Shown: positions 1 through 8,742 of the stretch, one piece after another
Numbering within the stretch: the first letter of the stretch is position 1
How the letters are laid out: every line of letters begins with the position of its first letter
Source of the DNA: an uncultured Flavobacteriales bacterium
GTDB lineage: Bacteria; Bacteroidota; Bacteroidia; CAIKAF01
Direction: 5' to 3'
Length of the DNA: 64,000 bases
NCBI GenBank assembly: GCA_903825395.1
Contig: CAIKAF010000026.1
Location: 18,524-82,523, forward strand
The notes under the pieces: generated by a model
The model's database searches: none
What the model was told of the DNA's origin: nothing
Seen by the model: the letters and a program-made list of their open reading frames with translations, nothing else
Position numbers and translations under genes: made by a program

Positions 1-1349
1 ATGGACAGGTGATTTTTATTCATTCCCTTAGTACCCAAACCTCTGAAAGTCGATTTGTCTTTGCGGATAAGCCAAGTGCGGATTTTCATCTTGTTCAGCA
101 CCGAACCAAAGACGTACTGTATTACCCTACCCACCGGGAAGGCTTGTTTTGGATACTAACCAACTGGCAGGCCTTGAATTTTAGGGTGATGACGGCCAAG
201 CTGGATCATTCTGGAATGGAGCATTGGAACGAAGTCATTGAACACCGGCCCGAGGTGTTGATTGAATCTATAGAGCCCTTTGCCGATGTGTTTGTGTTTC
301 AAGAACGCCACCAAGGTCAACAGCGCCTTCGCATATTTCCCATGCACCAGCAGGCGCCGGCCGACCATTTTGTGCCCTTGAGCGAGCAGGCCTTTTCAAT
401 CTGGCTGGACGCGAATCCAGAGCATAAAACCCAGGTGTTGCGCTTTGGCTATACCTCCCTGACTCGACCGGTTTCAACCATGGAATACCACCTCAATACG
501 GGAGAAATTAAGGTGCTGAAAGAACAGGAGGTAGTGGGTGGGCATTTGCCCGAAGCCTATTATAGTGAACGGGTTTGGGCGAAATCTCAAGACGGAACGC
601 AAGTTCCCATTAGCTTGGTTTACAAAAAGGAACTCTTCAAAAAGGGGACAAACCCATGTTTGTTGTATGGATACGGCAGCTATGGAATTTCCTTGGATCC
701 TTGGTTTAGTTCGGCCCGCCTTTCTTTGTTGGATCGGGGCTGGGTATTTGCCATTGCCCATGTGCGCGGAGGCCAGGAATTGGGCCGGCAGTGGTACGAA
801 AGCGGTAAAAAGCATCAAAAGAAAAACACCTTTCTGGACTTTATTGCCTGTGGAGAAGCGTTGATAGAACAAGGCTTTTCGGCGGCCGGGCATCTGCATG
901 CCATGGGGGGCAGCGCCGGAGGACTGCTCATGGGCGCATGTTTGAACATGCGGCCCGATTTGTGGAAGTCGGTGGTGGCTCAGGTGCCCTTTGTAGATGT
1001 GGTTACCACGATGTTGGACGACAGCATACCGTTAACTACCGGAGAATACGATGAATGGGGCAACCCCAACGATCCCGCCTATTTTGGCAGTATGTTGGAA
1101 TATTCGCCCTACGATCAAGTTCGGCAAGCGGCCTACCCGGATATCTTGGTAACCACCGGTTACCATGATTCTCAGGTTCAGTACTGGGAGCCGGCCAAAT
1201 GGGTAGCGCGGTTCAGGGAGCTCAATGCCGGTATGCCCCAACTGCTGTTTTACACCGACCTGAACAGTGGTCACGGCGGACAAAGCGGTCGGTTTGAACG
1301 CTTAAAAGAATTGGCCTTGGAATACGCGTTTTTGATTGGGCGAGGTTGA
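1..1349 (+). CDS. ptrB: Oligopeptidase B (S9 family serine peptidase), 5' truncated by window edge
   Basis: Serine peptidase that cleaves short peptides after basic residues. The reading frame is open to the left edge, and the GTG at base 9 is an internal codon, so only the C-terminal 446 or so residues of a roughly 680-700 aa enzyme are present. The alpha/beta-hydrolase half is complete: the oligopeptidase B signature HVRGGQELGRQWY, the nucleophile in MGGSAGG, the acidic residue in TTGYHDSQVQYWEP and the catalytic histidine in NSGHGGQSGR are all visible. The block VPFVDVVTTMLDDSIPLT is close to oligopeptidase B rather than prolyl oligopeptidase. The missing N-terminal part would be the beta-propeller. 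The gene stands alone and is followed by about 700 bp of repeat-rich DNA. Confidence 0.95.
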   Translation, partial: GQVIFIHSLSTQTSESRFVFADKPSADFHLVQHRTKDVLYYPTHREGLFWILTNWQALNFRVMTAKLDHSGMEHWNEVIEHRPEVLIESIEPFADVFVFQERHQGQQRLRIFPMHQQAPADHFVPLSEQAFSIWLDANPEHKTQVLRFGYTSLTRPVSTMEYHLNTGEIKVLKEQEVVGGHLPEAYYSERVWAKSQDGTQVPISLVYKKELFKKGTNPCLLYGYGSYGISLDPWFSSARLSLLDRGWVFAIAHVRGGQELGRQWYESGKKHQKKNTFLDFIACGEALIEQGFSAAGHLHAMGGSAGGLLMGACLNMRPDLWKSVVAQVPFVDVVTTMLDDSIPLTTGEYDEWGNPNDPAYFGSMLEYSPYDQVRQAAYPDILVTTGYHDSQVQYWEPAKWVARFRELNAGMPQLLFYTDLNSGHGGQSGRFERLKELALEYAFLIGRG

Positions 1350-1587
1350 GGCCGCCAAAAATCCCATTGGAATTTAATGTCTTTAAACGTGCAAAAGACC
1401 CGCATAACTAGCTAAAAAAAAACAGCAATCCAAGGAAAAATTAGACAGGAATGGAAAAGAGGATTGCCTTTAAGTGAAAAATGAACAGCGGCGGTGGTGT
1501 TTTAAGAGCCAATACAACAGTTTGGGTACATCCATAGGTTGAATTGCGGTCCATTGTACGTGCTTTGCTTCTCAAATGCACAAAATT

Positions 1588-1705
1588 CCTACAACTTTCC
1601 GGCATTTCTGGCATTTTCTCGTACGACTTTCCGGCAATCATGCCATTTTCTCGTACGACTTTTTGGCAATTCCGCCATTTTTCCCCACGACTTTCCCGCA
1701 ACCAC
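1588..1705. repeat. Imperfect tandem repeat, period about 32 bp
   Basis: About four degenerate units built on CGTACGACTTTCCGGCAAT followed by a pyrimidine-rich CCATTTTCT stretch, with clear unit starts near 1618 and 1650. It lies between ptrB and aspS. The short ORFs crossing it on both strands have no recognisable product and look like chance frames. The rest of 1350-1742 shows nothing I can name. Confidence 0.6.
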
Positions 1706-1742
1706 CCCCGATTTGAATTCAGTTGCCTTTTAAAACCACGCC

Positions 1743-1891
1743 GCCCGCGGCAGGGATTGACGAGGCTACCCCGCAAGGACTGAAACGGAAGCCGGCCCCC
1801 GCACGGCAGAGCGACGTGAGGAGCTACTGCCGGGCAAGGGCCGGCCCGTTTTCAGGCCGCGGAGTAGCCCGGAAAGCCCGGCTGCCGCCCC
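1743..1891 (+). repeat. Family A structured repeat, copy 1
   Basis: Outer stem GCGGCAG/CTGCCGC is perfect. The second stem is GGCTAC/GTAGCC, the third GCCGGCCC/GGGCCGGC, and the terminal hairpin is CGGCAG-A-GC, loop GACGTGAGGA, GC-TA-CTGCCG. The conserved joints AGGGATTGA and GAAAGCCCG are present. It sits upstream of aspS in the same orientation as that gene. Confidence 0.85.
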
Positions 1892-1902
1892 GCCGCCCCG
1901 TA

Positions 1903-1993
1903 GAGCCACAAAATATTGTGGCTCCACCTCCGCCGCCCCGCCGATCCGTACACCCATGGCATACCGTGGGTGAGCCAAGGCATGCCTTGGCTC
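1903..1993. repeat. Family C palindromes: two 22-nt hairpins
   Basis: Bases 1903-1924 form GAGCCACAA-AATA-TTGTGGCTC. Bases 1972-1993 form the perfect palindrome GAGCCAAGGCA/TGCCTTGGCTC. Between them lies a weaker CACCCA...TGGGTG pair. The second palindrome ends four bases before the -33 element of the aspS promoter. The same palindrome recurs downstream of plsC. Confidence 0.75.
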
Positions 1994-1996
1994 TAC

Positions 1997-2027
1997 TTTG
2001 ACATCACCTCGCCCTTGATTACCTTTG
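1997..2027 (+). promoter_or_regulatory. Bacteroidota-type promoter of aspS
   Basis: TTTG at 1997-2000, a 19-bp spacer and TACCTTTG at 2020-2027 match the Bacteroidota housekeeping consensus TTTG-N19-TAnnTTTG. The aspS ATG begins 17 nt after the box. Confidence 0.8.
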
Positions 2028-2044
2028 TGCCTTACACGCTAAAC

Positions 2045-3790
2045 ATGTATAGAACACACACCTGTGGAGAATTGAGGCTGGCCGATGTTGGCCGGGAGGT
2101 AACCCTGAGCGGCTGGGTGCAGCGCAACCGAGATTTGGGAGGAATGACTTTTGTTGACCTGCGCGACCGATATGGTATTACTCAGCTGTCGTTTAACCTG
2201 GAAGCTCGCCCCGAAATGACCGAGCAAGCACGGAAACTGGGTCGGGAATTTGTGCTGCAGGTGAGCGGCACTGTTACCGAACGCGAAAGCAAAAACCTCA
2301 ATATGCCCACCGGCGAGATTGAAATTCGCGTAACTCGAATGCAGGTGTTGAACGCCAGCGAAACCCCTCCCTTCACCATTGAAGAGCTTAGCGACGGCGG
2401 AGATGAACTGCGCATGAAATACCGCTACCTGGATTTGCGCCGGCCGAACATGCAGCGCCAACTCATGTTGAGGCACCAAACCGCCCAAGCCGTACGGGAA
2501 TACCTGAATTCCAATGCCTTTTTGGAAATTGAAACTCCATTTTTAATCCGCTCTACCCCCGAAGGTGCCCGCGATTTTGTGGTGCCCAGCCGCATGCAAG
2601 CCGGACAGTTTTACGCCCTGCCCCAATCGCCACAAACCTTTAAGCAGCTGCTCATGGTGTCGGGCTACGACCGCTATTACCAAATTGTACGTTGCTTCCG
2701 CGACGAAGATTTGCGCTCAGACCGGCAGCCTGAATTTACCCAAATCGACTGCGAAATGGCTTTTGTAGAGCGCGAAGATGTGTTGGCCACCTTTGAAGGA
2801 TTGCTGCGGCATATTTTTAAACAGGTAAAAGGCATTGAATTGCCCGAATTCCTGCGGCTCTCGTACGACGAAGCCATGGAAAAATACGGCTCAGACAAGC
2901 CCGATTTGCGCTTTGGCATGGAAATTCACAATGTTACCGCCCTGACTCGGAACGGAGCTTTCCCCGTGTTTGAGCAGGCCGAAACGGTGCAAGGCATTTG
3001 TGTGCCCGGAGCTGCCGAATGGTCGCGCAAGCAACTCGATACCTGGACCGATTGGGTTAAGCGCCCGCAAATCGGAGCCCAAGGTATGGTTTGGCTGAAA
3101 GTGGCCGAAGACGGTAGCCTAAAAAGCAGTGTCGATAAATTTTATTCTGAATCTGAACTGAAAACTTGGGCTGAGGCCCTTTCGGCCCAACCCAACAGCT
3201 TGATTTTACTGCTGTCTGGCGTTCGCCACAAAGTTCAAAAGCAACTGGGGGCGCTTCGCCTGGCGATTGCCGATGAACTGGGTATGCGCTCTGCCGATTC
3301 GTTTTGTCCCCTTTGGGTGCTTGACTTCCCCATGTTTGAATTTGACGAGGAGCAAGGCCGTTGGTTTGCCATGCACCATCCCTTTACCAGTCCTTATGGC
3401 GCCGATTATGAGGAAGTAAAGAAAAATCCGGGAGCGGTGCGCGCCAATGCCTATGATTTGGTTTTAAACGGCAGCGAAATTGCCGGGGGCTCCATTCGGA
3501 TTCACAGCCGCGAAATTCAAGAAACCGTGTTTGCCTTGCTGGGACTGTCGGCGGAGGAAGCTGAAAAGCAATTCGGATTCTTGCTGAACGCCTTTCGGTA
3601 TGGGGCTCCGCCTCACGGCGGCATCGCCTTTGGCTTCGATCGACTGTGTTCCATCTTGGCCGGGCTAGACAGCATCCGCGATGTGATAGCCTTCCCCAAG
3701 AACAATGCCGGTCGAGATTTAATGATTGATGCGCCGGCTGAAATTGATGCGCAGCAATGGAAGGAATTGAATTTGAAATCTACGTTGTAA
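2045..3790 (+). CDS. aspS: Aspartate--tRNA ligase
   Basis: Class II aminoacyl-tRNA synthetase that charges tRNA-Asp. The 581-residue product starts [10 protein letters not shown]; the ORF track extends it upstream to 1916 through repeat DNA and the promoter, which is not credible. The N-terminal OB-fold anticodon-binding domain (about residues 1-110, with [11 protein letters not shown]) is followed by the catalytic core. Motif 2 reads [16 protein letters not shown] and motif 3 GIAFGFDRL, and the bacterial GAD insertion domain lies in the middle. Length is normal for the bacterial enzyme of about 580-590 aa. A good promoter lies just upstream. No neighbour shares an operon with it: plsC begins 174 nt later in the same direction with an unremarkable gap. 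Confidence 0.97.
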   Translation: MYRTHTCGELRLADVGREVTLSGWVQRNRDLGGMTFVDLRDRYGITQLSFNLEARPEMTEQARKLGREFVLQVSGTVTERESKNLNMPTGEIEIRVTRMQVLNASETPPFTIEELSDGGDELRMKYRYLDLRRPNMQRQLMLRHQTAQAVREYLNSNAFLEIETPFLIRSTPEGARDFVVPSRMQAGQFYALPQSPQTFKQLLMVSGYDRYYQIVRCFRDEDLRSDRQPEFTQIDCEMAFVEREDVLATFEGLLRHIFKQVKGIELPEFLRLSYDEAMEKYGSDKPDLRFGMEIHNVTALTRNGAFPVFEQAETVQGICVPGAAEWSRKQLDTWTDWVKRPQIGAQGMVWLKVAEDGSLKSSVDKFYSESELKTWAEALSAQPNSLILLLSGVRHKVQKQLGALRLAIADELGMRSADSFCPLWVLDFPMFEFDEEQGRWFAMHHPFTSPYGADYEEVKKNPGAVRANAYDLVLNGSEIAGGSIRIHSREIQETVFALLGLSAEEAEKQFGFLLNAFRYGAPPHGGIAFGFDRLCSILAGLDSIRDVIAFPKNNAGRDLMIDAPAEIDAQQWKELNLKSTL

Positions 3791-3964
3791 CCGCTTCGAT
3801 GGGGCGGAATGCAGCAGCCGGATTGCCTCCTGAGGTCGGCTTAGCCGGGGCATTGCAGTACCGTCGCTTGCTGTGCAACTCCTTCAAGGGGCTCATTGGC
3901 CTTGCTTGCAGTACAACAGCTCTAAATTGCGCTCAGGCAGAATGGTGCTTAAGAACAGGGGCTC

Positions 3965-4714
3965 ATGGCTGAAACCAATACCCATTCCCAAACCCATTTT
4001 ATCGCCTCGCTGGCAGCAGTGATGTGGCAGTACTATTTTGCCGGGCAATTCGCCCTGACCTTGCTGTTGTTTTATCCCTATTTATGGTGGTGTTTTCGTT
4101 CTCCCCGCCGCTACCATCGGGCATTGAATGTACAGCGGTTTTGGTCGGAGTATTTGTTGGACACCGTTGGAATTCGGGTTAAAATAATTGGTGAATTACC
4201 CAGGCCCGAAGAGGGGCCTTATGTGTTTACGCCCAATCACCGGAATTTTCTGGATATTTTGTTGATGTATTTTGTCGCGCGCGGGCCTTTTCATTTTATG
4301 GCCAAGGCCGAGCTGGCGCGGGTGCCGCTGTTTGGCATATTGTTCAGCAAAACACACATACCGTTTAACCGAAGCAGTCCCTCGGAGGCCTCATTGGCAT
4401 TTCGCCGGGGGCTTGGCGAGCTCAAGAACGGCATGAGTTTGGTGGTATTTCCCGAGGCAACGCAAAATCCGCGGGCCGATGGCTTATTGCCCTTTAAAGA
4501 GGGGGCCTTTAAATTGGCAGAAGAGGCCGGAGTTCCGGTGGTGGGCGTCTATTTCGAGAACAATTTGGAGCGGCTTCCCCATTCCCGCGATTTATTCCGC
4601 TGGCCGGGCAGGGGCGGCCCCGGCGAGGTACGGATTCGCATCATGCCCCCGGTTTCAGGCTCGGCAGAATTCACCCGCCAGCATGTGCGCAGCACGATGG
4701 AGGGTTGGTTGTAG
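3965..4714 (+). CDS. plsC: 1-acyl-sn-glycerol-3-phosphate acyltransferase family protein (PlsC-like)
   Basis: Membrane-associated acyltransferase expected to transfer a fatty acyl group to lysophosphatidate in phospholipid synthesis. The 249-residue product has a hydrophobic N-terminal segment (about residues 20-45). The catalytic HX4D motif follows as NHRNFLD, then the acceptor-binding block PFNRSSPSEA and the FPEATQ motif, in the usual order. Specificity for phosphatidate synthesis versus another lysolipid cannot be told from sequence. The stop codon TAG lies inside a GTAG that begins a family C palindrome, so hairpin DNA starts directly at the end of the gene. Confidence 0.88.
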   Translation: MAETNTHSQTHFIASLAAVMWQYYFAGQFALTLLLFYPYLWWCFRSPRRYHRALNVQRFWSEYLLDTVGIRVKIIGELPRPEEGPYVFTPNHRNFLDILLMYFVARGPFHFMAKAELARVPLFGILFSKTHIPFNRSSPSEASLAFRRGLGELKNGMSLVVFPEATQNPRADGLLPFKEGAFKLAEEAGVPVVGVYFENNLERLPHSRDLFRWPGRGGPGEVRIRIMPPVSGSAEFTRQHVRSTMEGWL

Positions 4715-4975
4715 AGCCAAGGCATGCCTTGGCTAAACGATTATGGAATAGCGCCAAGGTATGCCTTGGGTAAGCCAATCCAATCAAATCCAAGGTATAA
4801 CCTTGCCTCAGCCAATCCAATCCAAGGCATGCCAAAGCCAATCCGATCCAAGGCACGTCGTGGCTCTGGCTCTCACATAAATCGTGTTTTTTTGGTCTGA
4901 GCCAAGGCATTTCGTGGTTCTCAAACAAATCCTGTTTTGTTTTTGGTCTGAGCCAAGGCATGCCTTGGCTCTACT
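4714..4975. repeat. Family C palindrome cluster downstream of plsC
   Basis: Perfect palindromes AGCCAAGGCA/TGCCTTGGCT occur at 4715-4734 and, as the 22-nt form, at 4950-4971. Decayed versions lie between (for example CCAAGGTATGCCTTGG and GAGCCAAGGCATTTCGTGG). Two units of about 51 bp sharing GGTCTGAGCCAAGGCAT are tandem at about 4875-4975. The minus-strand ORFs across this area simply translate the repeats. Confidence 0.75.
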
Positions 4976-5004
4976 GCGGCCGGGAATTTTAAGCAATTTT
5001 TTTT

Positions 5005-5150
5005 GGCGGCAGCCGGACTTTCCGGGCTACTCCGCGGTCCGAAAACGGGCCGGCAGGAGGCGGGCAGTAGCTCCTAAAGTCGCTCTGCCCACCCGCTGCC
5101 GTCTGCCGTTTCGGCCCTTGCGGGGTAGCCTCGTCAATCCCTGCCGCGGG
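5005..5150 (-). repeat. Family A structured repeat, copy 2
   Basis: In element orientation it begins near 5150 with GCGGCAGGGATTGA and ends near 5005. The second stem GGCTAC/GTAGCC, a third stem around CCGAAAACGG/CCGTTTCGG (one bulge), and the terminal hairpin GGGCAG-A-GC, loop GACTTTAGGA, GC-TA-CTGCCC are visible. It lies between convergent plsC and the 5285-5809 gene. Confidence 0.85.
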
Positions 5151-5157
5151 CGCCGTC

Positions 5158-5259
5158 GGGGCAGACCTACGTGTCTGCCCTTTAGACCTACGTGTCTGCC
5201 CTTTAGACCTACGTGTCTGCCCTTTAGACCTACGTGTCTGCCCTTTAGACCTACGTGTC
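5158..5259. repeat. 21-bp tandem repeat derived from a family B palindrome
   Basis: About 4.6 copies of the 21-bp unit AGACCTACGTGTCTGCCCTTT run from 5163. The left end (GGGGCAGAC, CTACGT, GTCTGCCC) is a family B palindrome, so the array looks like serial duplication of one arm of that hairpin. It abuts family A copy 2. Confidence 0.8.
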
Positions 5260-5284
5260 ACGTGGCCGCCCTAACGTCAGGCCC

Positions 5285-5809
5285 TCAACGCGACGGGGCA
5301 TACACGTAGGTATGCCCCCTCCGACAAAAAACCATCCGCTTAATGGTCTCGGCCTCATAATCACCGGTAATGCTGGCATCAAACCCCGATTCCCTCCAAA
5401 TTTCCATCCAAACCTCCATGCTGTCGGTTTTCCAATACACCTCGTCGGCCAACTCGTTTTTGTAATAGCGGCGCTCCGGAGTCCCCCAGGTTTTTAATGC
5501 CTTTGGATAGGTGTCCCCAAGCCTAAATCCATACACTTGCCCACGAAATCCATACCCGCCTTCAAACCAGCTGCATACCAAACCAATGACCTGTTCTTCT
5601 TTCGGATTTGTATAAAAAATCAAGCCCTTTTGAGCATACAATTTTAAGTTGCCCATGCTTTTCTCCGGAGCACCCAATTCATCCAATACCTGTCCATACA
5701 TGGCTCCTAACACCGGAACATCTGAAGGGCCAACGGCTGCCGACCGCCGCACATGGCATGCGGAAACCCCGAAAAGCAACCCGACCAGCAACAGGCAATG
5801 CCGCCTCAT
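5285..5809 (-). CDS. Predicted lipoprotein of unknown function
   Basis: 174-residue product not assigned to a family. Residues 1-18 form a signal peptide ending in a lipobox (GVSAC), so export and lipidation at Cys18 are likely. The mature part is soluble, rich in Trp and Tyr (YWKTDSMEVWMEIW), with a segment GLVCSWFEGGYGFRGQVYGFRLGD that may be a beta-sheet domain. The start overlaps the stop of the upstream enoyl-CoA hydratase gene by 4 nt (ATGA), implying translational coupling. The last eight or so codons are supplied by a family B palindrome, suggesting that repeat insertion replaced the original C-terminus. Confidence 0.75.
   Translation of the reverse strand: MRRHCLLLVGLLFGVSACHVRRSAAVGPSDVPVLGAMYGQVLDELGAPEKSMGNLKLYAQKGLIFYTNPKEEQVIGLVCSWFEGGYGFRGQVYGFRLGDTYPKALKTWGTPERRYYKNELADEVYWKTDSMEVWMEIWRESGFDASITGDYEAETIKRMVFCRRGHTYVYAPSR
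5295..5318. repeat. Family B 24-nt palindrome overlapping a gene end
   Basis: GGGGCATAC, loop ACGTAG, GTATGCCCC: a perfect 9-bp stem with a 6-base loop. It lies inside the last codons of the minus-strand lipoprotein gene, whose C-terminus HTYVYAPSR is encoded by it. Confidence 0.8.
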
Positions 5810-6585
5810 CCCTTCAATTGCTGCAAAATACCTCTGGCCGTTGGCTCTAAGATAAGCCGCCCTGAAATTCCTGCCCGTTCTTGCAATAGGCTATCCCAAT
5901 GCTCGGTTCCAGCCCAACACACTTTTTTGATGTTCGTTAGTGCATCGCGGCTGCTCTGAGCCAAGCGCTGAGCCAACTGTTGAACGGCCGCATCCATTTC
6001 CTGGACTTCGTCGAACACTTCCATAAACAAGCCCTTTTCTCGAGCCCAAGCGGCCGATTTCCATTCCGTGGCATTGAACGCCATGTCGGAATAGGCGCTC
6101 AACCCCATTTTTCGCTCTACGGCGGGACCAACCACAAACGGCCCTATTCCTACGGCCAGCTCACTGAGTTTAATTTGAGATGCCTGGGTGGCGAAGCAAT
6201 AATCGACCGATGCCGCCAAGCCCACTCCGCCTCCAACCGCTTTTCCTTGCACCCTGCCTACTATGGGCACTGGGCAAGTTCTACAGGCATTAATGACATG
6301 CGCAAAGCCCATAAAAAACGCGTCGGCATCAGCTCGGTTGTTTAAAGAAAGCAACTCATCAAACGAGGCTCCCGCACAAAAGGCCTTCTCGCCTTCGCTG
6401 CGCAGTACTATAACATGTACCTCAGGCCGTTGCCCCTCTGTTGCAATGGCTTGGGCCAATTTTTTTAACACCCTGCCCGGCAGGCTGTTGCTTTTGGGGT
6501 GAAAAAACGAAACCGTACTTATTCCACCAATGCGTTCTACCTGAACGTCTCCTTCGTTCAAATAAACAGTTGCATCTTGTGCCAT
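5806..6585 (-). CDS. Enoyl-CoA hydratase/isomerase family protein
   Basis: Crotonase-fold enzyme of 259 residues acting on an acyl-CoA. The CoA-binding and oxyanion segments are recognisable: EKAFCAGASFDELLSL, then VQGKAVGGGVGLAASVDYCFAT. It lies 3 nt after the paaZ-like gene on the same strand, so both are probably one transcript. That context suggests the ring-opened products of phenylacetyl-CoA, or a related aromatic or fatty acid, as substrate. The usual second catalytic glutamate region reads LSELAVGIGPFVVGP, so one acidic residue appears conserved. Whether it is a PaaF-type hydratase or a PaaG-type isomerase cannot be settled here. Confidence 0.88.
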   Translation of the reverse strand: MAQDATVYLNEGDVQVERIGGISTVSFFHPKSNSLPGRVLKKLAQAIATEGQRPEVHVIVLRSEGEKAFCAGASFDELLSLNNRADADAFFMGFAHVINACRTCPVPIVGRVQGKAVGGGVGLAASVDYCFATQASQIKLSELAVGIGPFVVGPAVERKMGLSAYSDMAFNATEWKSAAWAREKGLFMEVFDEVQEMDAAVQQLAQRLAQSSRDALTNIKKVCWAGTEHWDSLLQERAGISGRLILEPTARGILQQLKG

Positions 6586-6588
6586 ATT

Positions 6589-8652
6589 TTATGCGTTTTT
6601 GCGTTGAACCAAGGTTAAGATGGTGGCCAATGCAACGGTTTCACCCGTTTCGTCGTACACTTCAACCAACCATTTTACTATACCGCGGGGTAGGTCCTCC
6701 GGATTTTTTTGCTCCTGGGCAATTTTTTCTTTTACCGTTAATCGAACTCCAATGGTGGCTCCAACGTACACAGGCTTGGTAAACCGGCAGTCTTCTAATC
6801 CATAGTTGGCCAATACCGGCCCTTTCTTCGGGTCAACGAACAACCCTGCTGCGGCCGACAAAATGAAATAGCCATGGGCAACCCTTCGTTCAAAAAGGGT
6901 GCCTTCCAGCGATGTTTCATCCATGTGGGCATAGAAATTGTCTCCGCTGATGTTGGCAAAATTCACAATGTCGGTTTCGGTAACGGTTCGTTTGTGCGTG
7001 GTTAAGGTTTCTCCAATGCTCAATTCTTCAAAATACTTGCGGAACGGATGAACCAATTCTTCGGTTTGCTTGCTGCCCGGCTGATAAACTTGGGTTATGG
7101 CGGTTAAGGTGCTGGGACTTCCTTGAATCGCCGTACGTTGCATGTAATGCATAACGCCACGTATGCCACCCATTTCTTCGCCTCCGCCCGCTCGGCCGGG
7201 ACCACCATGCACCAGGTGAGGCATAGGCGAACCATGCCCTGTGCTTTCTTTGGCGCAATCTCGGTTGTTGATCAACAAACGCCCGTGCATGCATGCCGCT
7301 CCTAAGGTGACTTCGGTGGCAAAAGCGTCATTGTAGGTGACGATACTACCCACCAAACTGCCGCCGCCCAGCTTAGCCAATTCAATGGCTTCCGCCGTAT
7401 CTCGGTATCCCATAAGGGTGCATACCGGACCAAAGGCTTCTATGGAATGGGCGGCGCTGTTGCGAAGCGGGTCGCGGGCAATCAGTACCAAGGGGGCCAT
7501 AAAAGCGCCCTTTTCTCGGTTTCCGCCCATGACTTCAAAATGGGGATCAGATCCATGGTACACATCGCAGCTTTGCAGCAACTCTTGCACTTTGGCCTGA
7601 ACGTCGCTCAATTGGTTTTTCCCCGCCAAGGGGCCCATTCGAACGCCTTCAATACGCGGATCTCCAATGGTGTTTTTGCTCAGTTTTTCTTTCAGAGCCT
7701 GGCCCACGGCTTCTTGCAATGCTTCAGGCACAATAACCCGGCGAATGGCGGTGCATTTCTGTCCGGCCTTCACGGTCATTTCGCGCAATACGTCTTTAAT
7801 AAACAGGTCGAATTCCGGCGTGCCGGGTTGGGCATCCGGGCCAAGTATGCAGCAATTCAAGGAATCGGCCTCCATGTTAAACCGGACCGAGCGGCGAATA
7901 ATAGAGGGATGGGCCTTGAGTTTAAATCCGGTATCGGCCGATCCGGTTAGGGTAACCACATCTTGAGAATCCACATAATCCAGCAAATTGCCTGCGCTGC
8001 CGCAAATAAGTTGAAGGGCACCTTCGGGTAAAATGCCCGACGCGGCGATGTCGCGCACCACGGCTTCAGCCAAAAAGCTGGTCAACGTGGCGGGTTTAAC
8101 CAAGGCAGGAACGCCCGCCAGTAAATTCACCGCAATTTTTTCCAACATTCCCCATACCGGGAAGTTAAACGCATTGATATGTACAGCAATACCTTCAAGC
8201 GGCACGGCAATATGATGTCCGATAAAGCTGCCGCCCCGCGAAAGCATTTCAGGAGCGCCATCTACATAAAATGGGGTGTCGGGCAGTTCTCGGCGCCCTT
8301 TTGAGGCGTATACAAACAGGTTGCCAATTCCACCGTCAATATCAATCCAAGAATCAACGCGGGTAGCACCCGTAGCGCTGCTGATGGCATAATAGGCCTC
8401 TTTGCGTTCGCTCAAATACATGGCTAGCGCTTTCAGCATGCGGGCCCGTTCGTGAAAGGTCATTTTTCGAAGAGCGGGTCCACCGGTTTTGCGGCCATAT
8501 TGTAAAATCGATTCGAAGTCTAAGCCTTGAGTGCTAGCCCTTGCCAGTTCGGTACCCGTTGAGGCATCGTGTAGGATTTGGCCATCGCCTTCGCCGGCAA
8601 TCCAGCGACCTAGCACGTAATTTTCCAGTTTTTTAATGTCGGTTCCTATCAT
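6589..8652 (-). CDS. paaZ: PaaZ-like bifunctional aldehyde dehydrogenase / MaoC-type hydratase
   Basis: In phenylacetate degradation PaaZ opens the oxepin-CoA ring with its hydratase domain and oxidises the resulting semialdehyde with NADP. The 687-residue length matches the E. coli enzyme (about 680). The N-terminal aldehyde dehydrogenase domain covers about residues 1-520 and contains LPDTPFYVDG, the cofactor stretch VTLTGSADTGF, the glutamate in NMEADSLN and the nucleophilic Cys near residue 299 in AGQKCTAIRR. The C-terminal hot-dog domain (about 545-685) has the MaoC motif NISGDNFYAHMD. The paaABCDE monooxygenase and paaK ligase are not in the window, so a stand-alone role or an unlinked pathway is possible. 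Confidence 0.9.
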   Translation of the reverse strand: MIGTDIKKLENYVLGRWIAGEGDGQILHDASTGTELARASTQGLDFESILQYGRKTGGPALRKMTFHERARMLKALAMYLSERKEAYYAISSATGATRVDSWIDIDGGIGNLFVYASKGRRELPDTPFYVDGAPEMLSRGGSFIGHHIAVPLEGIAVHINAFNFPVWGMLEKIAVNLLAGVPALVKPATLTSFLAEAVVRDIAASGILPEGALQLICGSAGNLLDYVDSQDVVTLTGSADTGFKLKAHPSIIRRSVRFNMEADSLNCCILGPDAQPGTPEFDLFIKDVLREMTVKAGQKCTAIRRVIVPEALQEAVGQALKEKLSKNTIGDPRIEGVRMGPLAGKNQLSDVQAKVQELLQSCDVYHGSDPHFEVMGGNREKGAFMAPLVLIARDPLRNSAAHSIEAFGPVCTLMGYRDTAEAIELAKLGGGSLVGSIVTYNDAFATEVTLGAACMHGRLLINNRDCAKESTGHGSPMPHLVHGGPGRAGGGEEMGGIRGVMHYMQRTAIQGSPSTLTAITQVYQPGSKQTEELVHPFRKYFEELSIGETLTTHKRTVTETDIVNFANISGDNFYAHMDETSLEGTLFERRVAHGYFILSAAAGLFVDPKKGPVLANYGLEDCRFTKPVYVGATIGVRLTVKEKIAQEQKNPEDLPRGIVKWLVEVYDETGETVALATILTLVQRKNA

Positions 8653-8742
8653 GGGGCGCAGAATTAAAGCTGTTGCTAAGGTACAAAAATGGCCTAGGCC
8701 AAGAAAGAAGTTGAGGCAATAAAACCAAATCTAGAGAAGGAA

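Noticed and set aside
1441-1776. Minus-strand ORF upstream of aspS
   Set aside because: Crosses a tandem repeat and the start of a family A element; low complexity and no recognisable product.
1723-2001. ORFs crossing family A elements, such as 1723-2001(+), 4989-5261(-), 36130-36360(-) and 36200-36976(-)
   Set aside because: They share words like GGDFRSHRKPAG only because the repeats are GC-rich and stop-poor. The frame linking the head and core differs between copies (AGIDEATPQG versus RQGLK), and many variable stem changes alter the protein. Structure, not coding, is conserved.
4671-4961. Minus-strand ORFs over the family C palindromes
   Set aside because: Translate repeat units (CLGSDQK) with no credible start signal.
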